Assembly: GCA_021904315.1 (NCBI GenBank) | Contig: CM038922.1 | Location: forward strand, 15,971,347 to 16,035,346 | Source: Sphagnum magellanicum | Lineage: Eukaryota > Streptophyta > Sphagnopsida > Sphagnales > Sphagnaceae | Reading direction: 5' to 3' | DNA length: 64,000 nucleotides | In this document: positions 23,780 to 34,207 of the stretch, in pieces | How positions within the stretch are numbered: the stretch's first letter is position 1 | How the letters are laid out: each line of letters begins with the position of its first letter | Position numbers and translations under genes: made by a program | Notes under the pieces: generated by a model | What the model saw: only the letters and a program-made list of their open reading frames with translations | What the model was told of the DNA's origin: nothing | The model's database searches: none

Positions 23780-24330
23780 GCAATGGCTTTTCAGTTTTTG
23801 TTTTCAGTATTCAAACATTTCAATTTTTAATATTCAAACATTTCAGTTCTTAATTTTCAATATTCAATCATTTTAGTTTTTTGTTTTAGTATTCAAACAT
23901 TTCAAATTTTTTTGTTTTCAATATTCAGACATTTCTAGTTTTAGTATTCAAACATTTCAATTTTTCTTTTGAATATTTAGACATTTTAGTTTTTAGTTTT
24001 TAATATTCAAGCATTTCAATTTTCAATTTTCAATATTTAGACATTTCAATTTTTAGTTTTCACTATTCAAACATTTTAGTTTTTAGTTTTCAATATTTAA
24101 ACATTTCAATTTTCAAACTCCAAACGCTTCACATACAAATTTCAATTTTCAATTTTTAGTTTTTAGCTTTAAGTATTCAAACATCCCAATTCAAACATTT
24201 TAGTTCTCAAAATTTCAGATTCCAAACATTTCACATACAAATTTCAAATTTGAGTTGTCAACTTTCAGTATCCACACATTAGAATTCAAACATTTCAGTT
24301 TTCAAACTTTAGATTCCAAACATTCCATAT
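23780..24330. repeat. AT-rich minisatellite-like region
   Basis: About 15 irregular copies of a 28-40-bp motif containing ATTCAAACATTTCA(A/G)TTTT with TTTTAGTTTTCA between copies. Unit length varies, so it has expanded by slippage and then decayed. No coding potential. Confidence 0.85.
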
Positions 24331-24717
24331 ATTGTAGTACTTTAGCAAGTTTGGCACATGCTTCCCAAACAATTAATTAATTTTTAATATTCAATTTTGG
24401 AGAATATAAACTCCTAAAGATTTTTTATTTTCCTTTTTAAGGAGTTGGTCTTTGGAATAAAATATTGATGATGGTCATATAACATTAAGTAGACCATTAC
24501 GCGATAAATTGCTTATTTTCATTGACACAAGTGGTTCAAGTTTTTACAATTGCACCTTACAAGAAAATGTAGGTTATGTTAAGTAGGTGGCTTAATAGGT
24601 CACATTAACTAGGGTACGTAAGGTAGGCACCTATTACCTACCTACTTATTATTTTATTTAGCCTAGTTTGCTAAGCTATGTGGGTTTATTATGTGTGGTA
24701 GACACTATTGTTTTATT

Positions 24718-26639
24718 TAAGTAGGTAGGTAGATTAATGAGTTAGGCTAGGCTAAATAATTAAAACATTTGGCAATGTGCGATTATCCGTAATGTAATTG
24801 CAAAGTCAAGTTTCACTTAGGTTACATAAGGTCCATTGTAATATTCATGTTCATTCATGGTAATGGATAAGAAATGAACTATAGTTGTAAAGATTTGTGA
24901 TTATAAATTCAACTTTTATGGCACCTGGTGTCTTTTGCAACTAGTTGTTTAATAACGTTTTGTCTTTGATGACTAGAGTGTTTTTCAATTGTAAATGTTT
25001 GTTAAAATTGAATCCTTATTATAAATTGAATCATTATTTTTCAATTGTCTACTTGTGCGTAACAAAGTAATAAGTAGTCCTTACAAAACACAAACACTTA
25101 CCCCCATCAATGAAAAAATATGATAACTAGGTACATAAAACCAAAATGCAAGGAAGGTTTAAGGTTTAAAAATTACTTGCAAAATTTGCTTCAACAAGCA
25201 TAACTATTGTTACATAGATTTTTCATATCACAAATATTATTTCATGAGTTTGGACATTCATGTGAGTAGGCCACATTTGTTGTTAGTTCACATCTAATGT
25301 CAAATTTTCTATCCCAACATTCAAATTTGTCATCCAATCCATGATAATTGATTGATCTTTATTGTTTGGGGACTATTACAAAAACATGGTTTTTACATTA
25401 ATAACATCACAACTAAAATGACTATAGAATTAAGTTCATTTGTTTGAAATGATTAATTATGTTTAATTTGATCAAAATCAAAATTAAATATGTTCATTTA
25501 AAAACAAACCTATTTAATTAAAATAAACATTATATTAGGCACATGTCATATAAGGACCCACATGGAATTGTCCAACGTGATTAATGTGATTAAAATTAGT
25601 CATTTAAATATGACTAATTATGTTTGTAATGTTACTTTTGATGATGTGACAATATTAAAATAATGTTAAAATATTTTATTCATTTAAAAGGTAAATTACT
25701 GAAAAATGAAAATAGAACATAACTAATGTACATGAAAAACTTGAATTAATTGAATCTATCTAAATTTAATATTTATATAAAATATAAAATAATAAAATTT
25801 AAAACATGTGAATTTTAACTACATAAATTCAAAAAAGAAATTTATTTAAATTTTTTAACAAAATATTATTTATTTATTTTCCTAGAGAAATATAAATTAA
25901 TGTAATGGTATAACATTTGGATTTTTAAAAATATTGAATTTAAAAAAATATTAGATTTTGAAATTAAAAGGAATTATAAATTTCATTGTAAATATTAAAA
26001 TAAAAATAAAATAAATTGAATAATGATATTAAAGATGTGCACAATGTAAGCAAATTTATGAAGAAATTATATAATTATATAATATAGTTATAATGCATGA
26101 TATTCAAAAAGTATGTGTGCTTATGTATTTTGTGATAATAATTTATATCATCATGTAAAGTGGTGGTTGAATGGTAAAAACTTGGGGTTCTGACAAAGAA
26201 GAATGTTTTTAGTTTATTCTATATATATATATATAATTATTAATCCAATATTCTCATATCTACTAATATTTTTAGTCACTTCAGTCAAAATGAACTTAAT
26301 TAAATTTGTGTAAAAAATGATTGGTTTGTTTTGACTAAAACCATTTGGTTCAATGTCTAATATGATCAAAATTAAAATTAAAATTAGTAAAAAAAAACCA
26401 ACATAAAAACATGGTTTTGTGGTAGTGAACAAGGATTTGTGACCCTCAAAAGTATTAGATTTGAACCTCAAGTTCAATGCATAAATATCATGGGTTGGCA
26501 CAATTTGGTTTTTGCCACAAAGTCACATATAAACACATCCTTCAACTTACTAAACACTATCAAATTGTAAACCAACTACAACAAAAGGAATATGGTAACA
26601 AGCCCTAACAAAATTTGGAAATCATAAAGAAGCTCAAAA
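24718..26639. other. AT-rich stretch with no gene recognised
   Basis: Begins just after the end of block A. Contains imperfect (AT)n near 26,221-26,235 and many short A/T runs. The 26,214-26,501 minus ORF is low-complexity and is not called. Confidence 0.6.
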
Positions 26640-26963
26640 TTTGCCTTTTCCCTTTCATGATTTGGCCCATCAATTGCCATCTTCTATGAATAATGTCCTA
26701 TGTTTAGACATAACATGCCTCACAATTCAAACAACATAGAAATCCGATGAATCTCACATTCTTTTGGATTTTAGCCCCTTTTGTTTCCATTACCTTGGCG
26801 AGCTTGGAAAGCACCAAATCTCATTTAAGATTTTTTGAGAAATAATTACATAAGATGGAGAATAGACCTTTGATTATATTTATCATTTGTAAGTCCAACA
26901 TTGTGTCCACCACAAGATTGGTGTAGTGAGCTATATACAATGAACTCCCATGGGTGAGGGGTC
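26640..26963 (-). pseudogene. hAT-superfamily transposase remnant
   Basis: On the minus strand from 26,963 one frame reads DPSPMGVHCI. The adjacent frame then reads YTNLVVDTMLDLQMINIIKG, LFSILCNYFSKNLK, stop, LSKLAKVMETKGAKIQKNV. This resembles a common plant hAT-type transposase or transposase-derived protein segment whose usual form is MSGVHC-HRTNL followed by YFxxSPKR and KLxxxMETKG. Stops and a frameshift show decay. No zinc finger and no C-terminal dimerisation domain were found, and the element ends were not located. Confidence 0.55.
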
Positions 26964-28365
26964 AACCTTTTTAAAATATGTTTTGTAGCATTTTACCTAA
27001 TTCCTTTGGAAAACAAAAACCCCATCTACACCAAATGTTATTGGTTTTCTCACCAAATCTACTCTTTGGATAAGGCACCTTAATTCATGAAGGCTTGCAT
27101 AAATCAAGTTATTAGCACTTGATCCCACCACCATATGCTCAAAAGATAGGAAAATCAATGTATGCAACCAATTTTAAACCTTCTAAACATGAATAAACAA
27201 TTAATTGGTTGTCAATAGTGAAATCACTTTATCATAAATTAGAAAAACATATTGGGGTACTATAACAATAGTTGTTTTAATGGCTATCATCGCAATATTG
27301 TGCATGTGTTGAACCATAATCCTCCTTGTTGTGTTTGTTTAATGCATTTTGGGGTTTTTTTATAAAATCAAAAAATCAAAGAGCTTTTTGTGAACCTCAT
27401 ATTCCCATCTCAATTTGCCATGCTACAAGAACAACATGACATGACAATTTCTATGTTTCTCCCTTGTCACCCCATTAACTACCAACTACAAGACTGATTC
27501 CTTACCCATTGAGGCATAAATAACCTAAATTTTTGTGTTTACAATCTTTATTGATATATCATTTCCCCTTTTTCAGTTTTTTCAAAGTTCTCTGTGCTGG
27601 CTTTGCCCTCATGGGGAGACACTATGGAATGGTGGTACTTCATTTGGTCCATCTAACACATCGTTCAAATTCTAACTCATTAATTCAAAACATAAATTAT
27701 TAAAATCTGAAATAGTGATGAACAATTCTCAAAATTGAAGATAAAATATGAGTAAAACATTTTGGTGAGAGGAGGGGTAAAATGGGATTTTGGGATTTTG
27801 GTGTTTTTTCCAATGTTGGACAATTTTAAAATGAAGGATAGATAAATATGAAAAATATATAACTGGAGGTTGTGAAAAGGTTCAAAGATTTGCCCAAAAT
27901 TGAATTTTTCCCTTTCAAAATTTCAATAACTCATACATTCACAACTTAGATCCTTTACTTTAATCTTATTATTATTATATATGAATAACCTAATAGCATT
28001 GGATTTCTATTCATCCCATCCACCTCAAAATCCCATTTGTTTTCCAAAGGAAAAAAAAGACTTTCATTGGTTTTATGGAAAATGTATAAAATAAAGTTTT
28101 AGTGCTCAAATTTAACTTAAAATATTTCCATGGGTAGGAACAATGTGAATGATATTAATTTTTCTTTTTGTCTCATGACTCATTTTGTGAAGACATTAGT
28201 TTTAAATGATGTAAACAAATTGGGACAACAAGTTCAAATTCACTTTAATTTTTTTGAAAAAACCCTAAATTTTTTGAGAGCAAAGTTGAAGATCCTTGAA
28301 CTCGATCAAAACAATTTGAAAACCCCCAAATCTAAAAACAATACCCCCAACATTATTTCCCCCCA
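26964..28365. other. No gene recognised
   Basis: AT-rich sequence. The part to about 27,500 may be more of the decayed hAT transposase, but no motif is secure. The last 240 bases carry a short plus ORF (28,130-28,384) without known features. Confidence 0.5.
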
Positions 28366-29160
28366 TGTGAAATCTCCAAAATGACAAGAAGCAAATTGAA
28401 GACTTTGGAATTTCAAAATACCAAAACAAAAACCGTCAAAGTTCACAAGAAAAAAAAGGCACATACTTCATTTTCTTGCTTGTGAAACTTCACACAAAAA
28501 ATTGAAGACCCCAAAATGACAAGAAGAAAATTGAAGACTCTAGAACTTCAAAATACCAAAACAAAAGACCCTTCAAGTTCATAAGAAGAAAAGCAAATAC
28601 CCCATCTCTCCCCTTGTGAAACTTCACACAAAAAAATTAAAGACCCCCAAAATGACAACAATAACATTCAAGACTCTGGAATTTCAAAATCTGAAAACAA
28701 AAAACTTTCAAAGTTCACAAAAAGAAAGGCACATACCCCATTTCCTCACTTGTGAAACTTCACACAAAAAAATTTGAAGACCCCCAAAATGACAAGAAGA
28801 AAATTAAAGACTTTGGAACTTCAAAATACCAAAACAAAATACCTTTGAAGTTTTCAGAAAAAAAGAAAATACCCCATCTCCCCCCTTGTGAAATTTCACA
28901 CAAAAAAATTAAAGACCCCCAAAGTGACAAGAAGAAAATTAAAGACTCTAGAATTTCAAAATACAATAACAAAAAACTTCCAAAGTTCATATGAGGAAAA
29001 GCACATACCCCATTTCCTCACTTGTGAAACTTCACTCAACAAAATATGAAGACCTCCAAAATAACAAGAAAACAATTAAAGATTCCAAAATTTCAAAATA
29101 CGAAAACAAAAAACTTTCAAAGTTCACAAAAAGAAAGGCAAATATCCCCTCACCCCCCTT
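28366..29160. repeat. Tandem array, ~135-bp unit, six copies
   Basis: TGTGAAA at 28,366, 28,481, 28,615, 28,751, 28,887 and 29,023 marks successive units; spacings are 115, 134, 136, 136 and 136. Each unit contains GACCCCCAAAATGACAAGAA, AATTTCAAAATAC and a CCCCATCTC or CCCCATTTC stretch. Copies differ by 10-20%. ORFs on both strands here repeat with the period and are artefacts. Confidence 0.93.
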
Positions 29161-29975
29161 TTTCCAGGACTTAAAGTTTTTCCCATTAGGGAGGCTTGGG
29201 GAGGATGGAAGGGGGAGCTAGGATTGCATTCATTCTCTAACCATTGAAAAAGATGTTGAGACTTGAGACTCACCAAGGAATGAACCGTCCAGTGGTTGCA
29301 CTTTGCAATGGTTTGACTCCGGCCCCTGACCCAAAAAATCAAGGGGTGTGTCACGCTGTGGCCTTGCCATTTATATGAAAAAGTATCTTAACACAAAAGA
29401 AGAATTACCCAAAACTCAAATATTTCACCATGCTAAAAAATGTTCTTCAAAAAATCCTCTAAAAGAAACCAAAATCCTTCGAGATATTATAACTCTCTAA
29501 CTAATCTCAAGTTTCAACAGAAGCCAAAATATATCATCTTTCAGAAATCCTCATATAAAAAGAGACCTATTATTATTACCTAGTATGAGCCAAAATCCCT
29601 TAAGCTACTATACTCTGCAATGAATCTAAACACAATATCCTTAAGGGCCTTGATAGGCAAGGCCAACAAAACCCCTTGCCAAGAACCCTAAACCCCTTGC
29701 AAGTTGAAGAAGGGAAGGGGAAGGGGCCAGGAAGAAGAACAAGGCAGGCCAGCCAGTTGTGGTGGGCCTGCCTGCCACTGTCCCTTGCTTGTCCTGTACC
29801 TGGATCCGCAAACCCATATAGAGATCATCAGGAAGCATAATGGGTTGTGTTCTTTGAGAGAAAAAGGAAACCCTAGGAACCTCACTCTCTCAGAGCTTTT
29901 CTCAAGCTCCTAAGAGCTTGAGGTTTCTTTTCTAGTGGACACCCTTCTGGAGCTTCTTCTTCTTCTTCTGGGGCA
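29161..29975. other. Region upstream of the invertase relic
   Basis: Contains no secure gene. The 300 bases before the ATG at 29,976 are less AT-rich and include CATATAGAG near 29,814 as a possible TATA-like box, a TCTTCTTCTTCTTCT tract near 29,950 typical of plant 5' untranslated regions, and repeated AACCCCTTGC (29,671 and 29,691). Promoter activity cannot be judged from sequence alone. Confidence 0.4.
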
Positions 29976-32367
29976 ATGGATCCGTCAATGCTGATTGGGG
30001 ACATTGAGAGCAACATCAGTGGAGGAAGAGCTGGAGCAGTAGCAGCAGCAGCAGCAACTGGTGAAGAATTTTATGTGAGGTTGTCCAGTAGTCATTCTGC
30101 TCACGAGAGAAGAAGAGGGACATGGTGGAGTCTACGGAAGAGCTCTTTTCTTGCCATCTGCTGTGTGGTTGCAGTTCTGTTCGGTCTACTGAGCTTGTAC
30201 ACCGTCCTTAAGCCCAACGGAGGAGTGCCAGTTGCGTTGCCCAAGCTGCCTCTGCTGTTTGGTAGTACACTGCCCACGTTTCTTGGTGGCTCTGTTTCTG
30301 CAGGTGCAAGAAGTCGTCTTCACGACAGGACTGATAGCGAGATTGCTCTAGATCTTCAGAGGACTTCCTACCATTACCAACCTGCCAGAAACTGGATGGG
30401 TGGTAAGCAACCCAACGAGGAAGTCTGAAAAAAAAAACCCCCAATTTCCATCTTGTTTTTGTTCTTGGGTTTCGTCTCTCTAGGTTTCTGGCAACATGAT
30501 TTTCTAGCCATATCTTCCTCCCTTCCTTTTAGTTCAGGAATAGAAAGAACGCGAGGTATGATCCATCTCTCATGGTGATGATGAGAATGCATTGCAAAAG
30601 CTGATCAAAACACACATGGTGTTGGAAAGATCTCATCGAGGGCTACAACTTTGCAGTTGGAAGCTCCTCAATCCGAGCCCATACAAGGGAGTTATGAGCC
30701 TGCAAAGTCGCAAGACTCATAACTTGGGAGTTTCGGGACTCCCCACCACTCTAGCGTTATAGTCTACAAGCAGCGAGAAAGATTTTTTTGTTTTCTTCGA
30801 TTTATTCATTCATATGAAAACTCACAATTTTGCTCTTTGATTTTATGATGATGAACACTTTTTATTTGTGTGTTGTTCTTGTCATGTGGCATATTGGCGG
30901 GCAGTTGGACTTGTTGGGTACTTGTTTTGGTTCTGATCCACAAGATACAAATGGTGGGTGCTTGCTTCATACCTGTAACATAAAATCTCCCTCACTCCTT
31001 CCCTGCCATTTTGTTTTTCAGTTGCTGAAAAAATTCCAGATTCCAAGTGATCATGTTCGTGGCTTTGTCCAATTTCTTTTCTTGGCTGTGTGTATGTGAT
31101 CTGTGGTCTAGTGTATGTGTAGTTTATGGTATATCTACTGTAAGTAGTACATAGGAGAAAGTTTCAAAGAGTTGTTTCTTTGGGTTTCTGGGCTTCTGCT
31201 TTTCTCAAAAATCTCTCTTATGTTATAGTTTCTGATGTTTCGTACACTTGAGATTTTGGAGAAATATTTTCTTTAGTGAAATTTTCAGTCGTTTACTCTC
31301 AACAAAGAAATTCTAAACCTGAACCATCTGTGCTGGTTGTGTTTTGTTGTTTTCTTGGCAGCTCTCTTCTTCTACAAGGGTTACTACCATTTTTTCTACC
31401 AGTACAATATTGGTGGGGCAAGATGGGGAAACATCACTTGGGGCCACACTGTCTCCAAAGATCTCATTCACTGGCTCTACTTGGATTGGGCTATTACTGG
31501 TGATCACTGGTATGACATCAATGGGACATTCTTGGGCTCAGGTACCATTGGCCCAGATGGTACACCTTTCATCATGTACACAGGTAAAAAGCTCACAACC
31601 AAACCAGTTTTGTGGCAGGCACTGCATTTTTTTCCCCTCTTTGTTTTGGTTTTTCTAAGATTTTTTATGCATGTCAGAATAGCAGATCAAAGAGAGAGAG
31701 AGGGTCTTATTTCCATGTGTTGAAAAGGTTCAGTTTTTTGTGTCTCTGGATGTTCACATCTCCTGGACCAGATATTTTCTTAAATCCCATATTAGATCTG
31801 CATGCTAGATGTCAACTGGTTGTAATAACCCACCAACCCTCCTAGAAAGGTTCGGTAGTCTCGAGAGCTGATCAGTTGTCCATTCCTTTGTAGGTGGGGC
31901 TGAAAATCTTGAGGCAGAGCAGTCACAATGCATAGCATTGCCTGATGACCCATCAGATCCGCTTCTGAGAGTGTGGAAGAAATAAGAAGAGAATCCAGTT
32001 TTGACACATCCTGAGGGAATTGGCAAGCAGGACTTCCAAGATCCAACAAATGCCTGGCAGACAGACAATGGCTATTGGATGATCATAGTAGGTGCAATTC
32101 AGACAGGGAATGTCCCTGCTCTACAGGAGCAAAGATCTGAGGCATTGGGAGCCACTCGACCATGTGTTGCATACATTGAATGGCACAGGAATGTGGGAGA
32201 TGCAGGATTTCTTTAATGTAGATTATGAGACCGGTGCACCCTCTTCAAAGTGGGTCTTGAAAGTAGGCCTTATTGACGAGTGGCATGATTACTATACAAT
32301 TGGCTCATATGACAAGGTTGCTCAGCAGTTTATTCCTGACTTTCTGGAACTTGATTGTGGGGTTGGA
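29976..32367 (+). pseudogene. Vacuolar acid invertase (GH32), 5' half, chimeric and broken
   Basis: Exons: 29,976-30,402; mini-exon 30,945-30,953; 31,362-31,583; 31,894-about 32,367. All have GT...AG introns in matching phase 1. The product would start with a cytosolic tail and a membrane anchor (FLAICCVVAVLFGLLSLYTV, residues about 52-71), as in vacuolar invertases, then LQRTSYHYQPARNWM. The nucleophile motif NDPNG reads [21 protein letters not shown] and [11 protein letters not shown] follow. The RDP motif reads QDP (DFQDPTNAW) and WECVDF reads WEMQDF. A TAA at 31,983-31,985 interrupts exon 4, and one extra base near 32,109 shifts the frame. Similarity ends at HDYYTIGSYDK...LELDCGVG, where zinc-transporter sequence begins, so the second half of the catalytic module and the beta-sandwich are absent. 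The intact enzyme hydrolyses sucrose in the vacuole; this copy cannot. An intron at 31,584-31,893 is not usual in flowering-plant invertase genes. Confidence 0.85.
30945..30953 (+). other. Nine-nucleotide mini-exon of the invertase relic
   Basis: ATACAAATG, preceded by CCACAAG and followed by the donor GTGGGT. With the flanking G it encodes D-T-N, replacing the D-P-N of plant invertases. Its phase joins exon 1 (ending at 30,402) to exon 3 (starting at 31,362) with the residue count of the canonical motif. The position and length match the known invertase mini-exon; the Pro to Thr change is an alteration. Confidence 0.7.
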
Positions 32368-32657
32368 CAACATGGCCATCATGAAAACCACAACCATCAG
32401 CATCCTGCAGCAAGCAGCAGTGATTACATAACCCCCCACATGATCGCCCATGACAACTGCAAGAAAAAAAATCCCCACAAGAAGCACCACAATAACGAAG
32501 GAGATGGTACTAGATGCATGCAAAACTCCACATACATATTACCAGATCTGCAAGAGAGATTTTGTCAACAAAAGACTATAGAGATCCTCATCAGCAGCAT
32601 GTCTCCACATGCTTGTGCTGCATGAGTGGATGAATGCTCCTCAATTTTTTTCTATGA

Positions 32658-32680
32658 CAAAACCCTAAACCCTAAAAATG
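32658..32680. repeat. Telomere-like motif pair inside an intron
   Basis: AAACCCTAAACCCTAAAA within the MTP intron 32,507-32,723. It contains two units of the plant telomere sequence. Such telo boxes are also common in plant promoters, so this is not evidence of a former chromosome end. Confidence 0.6.
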
Positions 32681-33264
32681 CTTTTCCATCGATTCTTCAC
32701 CTCCAACTGCATGCTTTTTGCAGGGAAGCGCGTGGAGCATGAGAGTCATGAGATTATTCACGCGGGTATCGAAGAACAAGAGTGCACTAAAGAAGATGGC
32801 TGCAATGATAGCAATCATGGTCAGGAATTAGGGCAGAAACACGGCGACGATGAAGACGACGGTTCTCCCTGCCACCAGTCTTGTTCCTCCAGGCTGAAGC
32901 AGGAGCCAGCTAACATGAATACAACTGCAACGACTCCGAGGATGCTGCAAGATTATGAAAGGAGCGGAAATGAGAGACAACAGATGACTAGTCACGACAA
33001 TATCAACGTGCGAGGAGCTTATCTGCATGCGTTGGGGGACTGGATACAAAGCGTAGGAGTGATGATCGCGGGTGCACTGATCTGGTACAATCCAAACTGG
33101 CTGATCATCGACTTGGTTTGTACCCATTTGTTCTCGTTGCTGGTGTTGGCGACCACCATTCAGATGCTGCGCAACATCGTGGAGATTTTGATGGAGAGTA
33201 CCCCACGCGAGATCGATGCTGCCGCTGTCGAGAGCGGTTTGTCTAGGTCAGCCCTTTTCTTTCG

Positions 33265-33571
33265 CTGGCTATATGTAGCCAGAAAGTTATAATTAAAAAT
33301 TGAAAAGTGCTAAAATCAAGTGCTTTTTGAGTTTTTATTAGCCATAATTCGACCAAAATTTAAGAAAAATCGCCACTATTCTGTAAATGATTCAAGTACA
33401 TAGCCAAAAATATAGAAGAATTTTTTAGGGCTGGCTATATATAGTCAGAAAGATATATGTTAAAAAATTAAAAGTGCTAAAATGAAGTGCTATTTGAGTT
33501 TTTATTAGCCATAATTCGGCCAAAATTTAAGGACAGTCGCTGCTATTCTACACATGATTCAAGTACCTGGC

Positions 33572-33572
<1 letters not shown>
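33265..33572. repeat. Tandem duplication, 166-bp period, in the last MTP intron
   Basis: CTGGCTATAT begins units at 33,265 and 33,431. Each starts with a hairpin-forming palindrome (CTGGCTATATGTAGCCAG in the first, one mismatch in the second) and continues with AAGTGCTAAAAT and TTATTAGCCATAATTCG. The second unit ends at the AC microsatellite. Confidence 0.88.

Positions 33573-33574
<2 letters not shown>

Positions 33575-33627
<53 letters not shown>
33575..33627. repeat. Microsatellite (AC)20 followed by (AT)6-7
   Basis: Pure AC dinucleotides at 33,575-33,614 pass directly into AT dinucleotides to 33,627. It lies in the intron before the last MTP exon and is probably length-variable. Confidence 0.95.
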
Positions 33628-33954
33628 ATATTTTAATATTGTAGCCAAATCTGGCAAAATCTTCCTGTGGATCATTGCCACTTTGGTTAATCACAAAATT
33701 GAAAAAAAAGAAAAAAAGCCATTGGTCCAGGTTCCCTGGTGTGATTGCCGTGCACGAGCTGCACATCTGGGCCATCACTGTGGGCAAGACTTTGCTCGCT
33801 TGCCACATTCGAATTGCAGCGGATGTGAGTAGCGATGAGATGTTGCACATCGTCACTGATTACTGTGAACGTGTGCACAAGATTACTCATTTGACCATCC
33901 AAGTGGAGAAGGATCGACTAATTAATTAATTAATTGACCCACTAATTAACTTTA

Positions 33955-34207
33955 CCAGTGTTGGCCCAGTTATTGGAGAAAATGGCCGGTTATCAGCAAG
34001 GGTCCGTGGGGGAGGAAGCTATGCATAACTAACTGACCTGTAAGGTCCGAGATTGGTTATCAACTGAATGGAGACCCTGGCCAGTGTGGGTCGGTTATTG
34101 AGAAAATGATCGAGTACCGATCAGCAAGGGTTGAAGGCAGAGTTCTTGGTAACTGATTGTACAGGTTGGTTAATGAATTGGTTAAGAACTGAACAAAGAC
34201 CCTGCCT
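33955..34207. repeat. Two-copy 126-bp tandem repeat after the MTP stop
   Basis: CCAGTGT at 33,955 and 34,081 begins two units sharing CGGTTATTG or AGTTATTGG, GAGAAAATG and ATCAGCAAGGGT. They are about 75% identical. It begins 25 bp after the transporter stop codon. Confidence 0.75.

Larger units (their letters stand above)
19660..24504. other. 4.8-kb block A-private segment, unclassified insertion
   Basis: Block B joins the equivalents of 19,660 and 24,505 directly. The junctions carry weakly similar ~9-12-bp sequences (TTCGTCTATT left, ATTGCTTATT right), which could be an old target duplication. No terminal inverted repeats were found. Contents: a 19-base G-run, a thiamine-enzyme fragment at 23,331-23,474 and an AT-rich minisatellite at 23,780-24,330. 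ORFs at 20,713, 21,193, 21,923 and elsewhere have no recognisable motif. A Pack-type element carrying a gene fragment is possible but unproven. Confidence 0.5.
10553..24717. repeat. Segmental duplication, block A
   Basis: Matches block B (45,575-61,967) in the same orientation as a chain of collinear segments: 10,553-13,920 with 45,575-48,935; 13,921-13,980 and 14,641-15,075 with 53,376-53,880; 15,078-15,130 with 61,043-61,089; 18,959-19,660 with 61,090-61,760; 24,505-24,717 with 61,763-61,967. Block A alone holds 13,966-14,625, 15,131-18,958 and 19,660-24,504. The left edge lies 5 bp after the tandem array ends. Divergence is moderate, with many small indels, so the duplication is not recent. 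Confidence 0.9.
32368..33929 (+). pseudogene. MTP-type zinc transporter (cation diffusion facilitator), C-terminal half, fused to invertase
   Basis: Exons 32,368-32,506, 32,724-33,246 and 33,731-33,929 join in consistent phases (1, then 2) without stop codons. The reading frame begins in a His-rich loop (GHHENHNHQH ... HKKHHNNEGDG) that continues in exon b ([10 protein letters not shown] ... HGDDEDDG). Next comes transmembrane helix 5 with the metal-site pair H-x3-D ([15 protein letters not shown]), then helix 6 ([20 protein letters not shown]) and [18 protein letters not shown]. The cytosolic domain is VIAVHELHIWAITVGKTLLA to THLTIQVEKD, ending at TAA 33,927-33,929. Helices 1-4, with the other half of the transport site, are missing, so it cannot transport zinc or cadmium into the vacuole alone. 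It continues the invertase frame at the fusion point. Because the open frame is kept, a truncated product is conceivable. Confidence 0.8.

Noticed and set aside
32658-32680. Interstitial telomere marking a chromosome fusion
   Set aside because: Only two units are present, within an intron; telo-box motifs of this length are common in plant DNA.
32368-33929. Functional full-length zinc transporter
   Set aside because: Transmembrane helices 1-4 and half of the metal site are absent, and upstream sequence is invertase.
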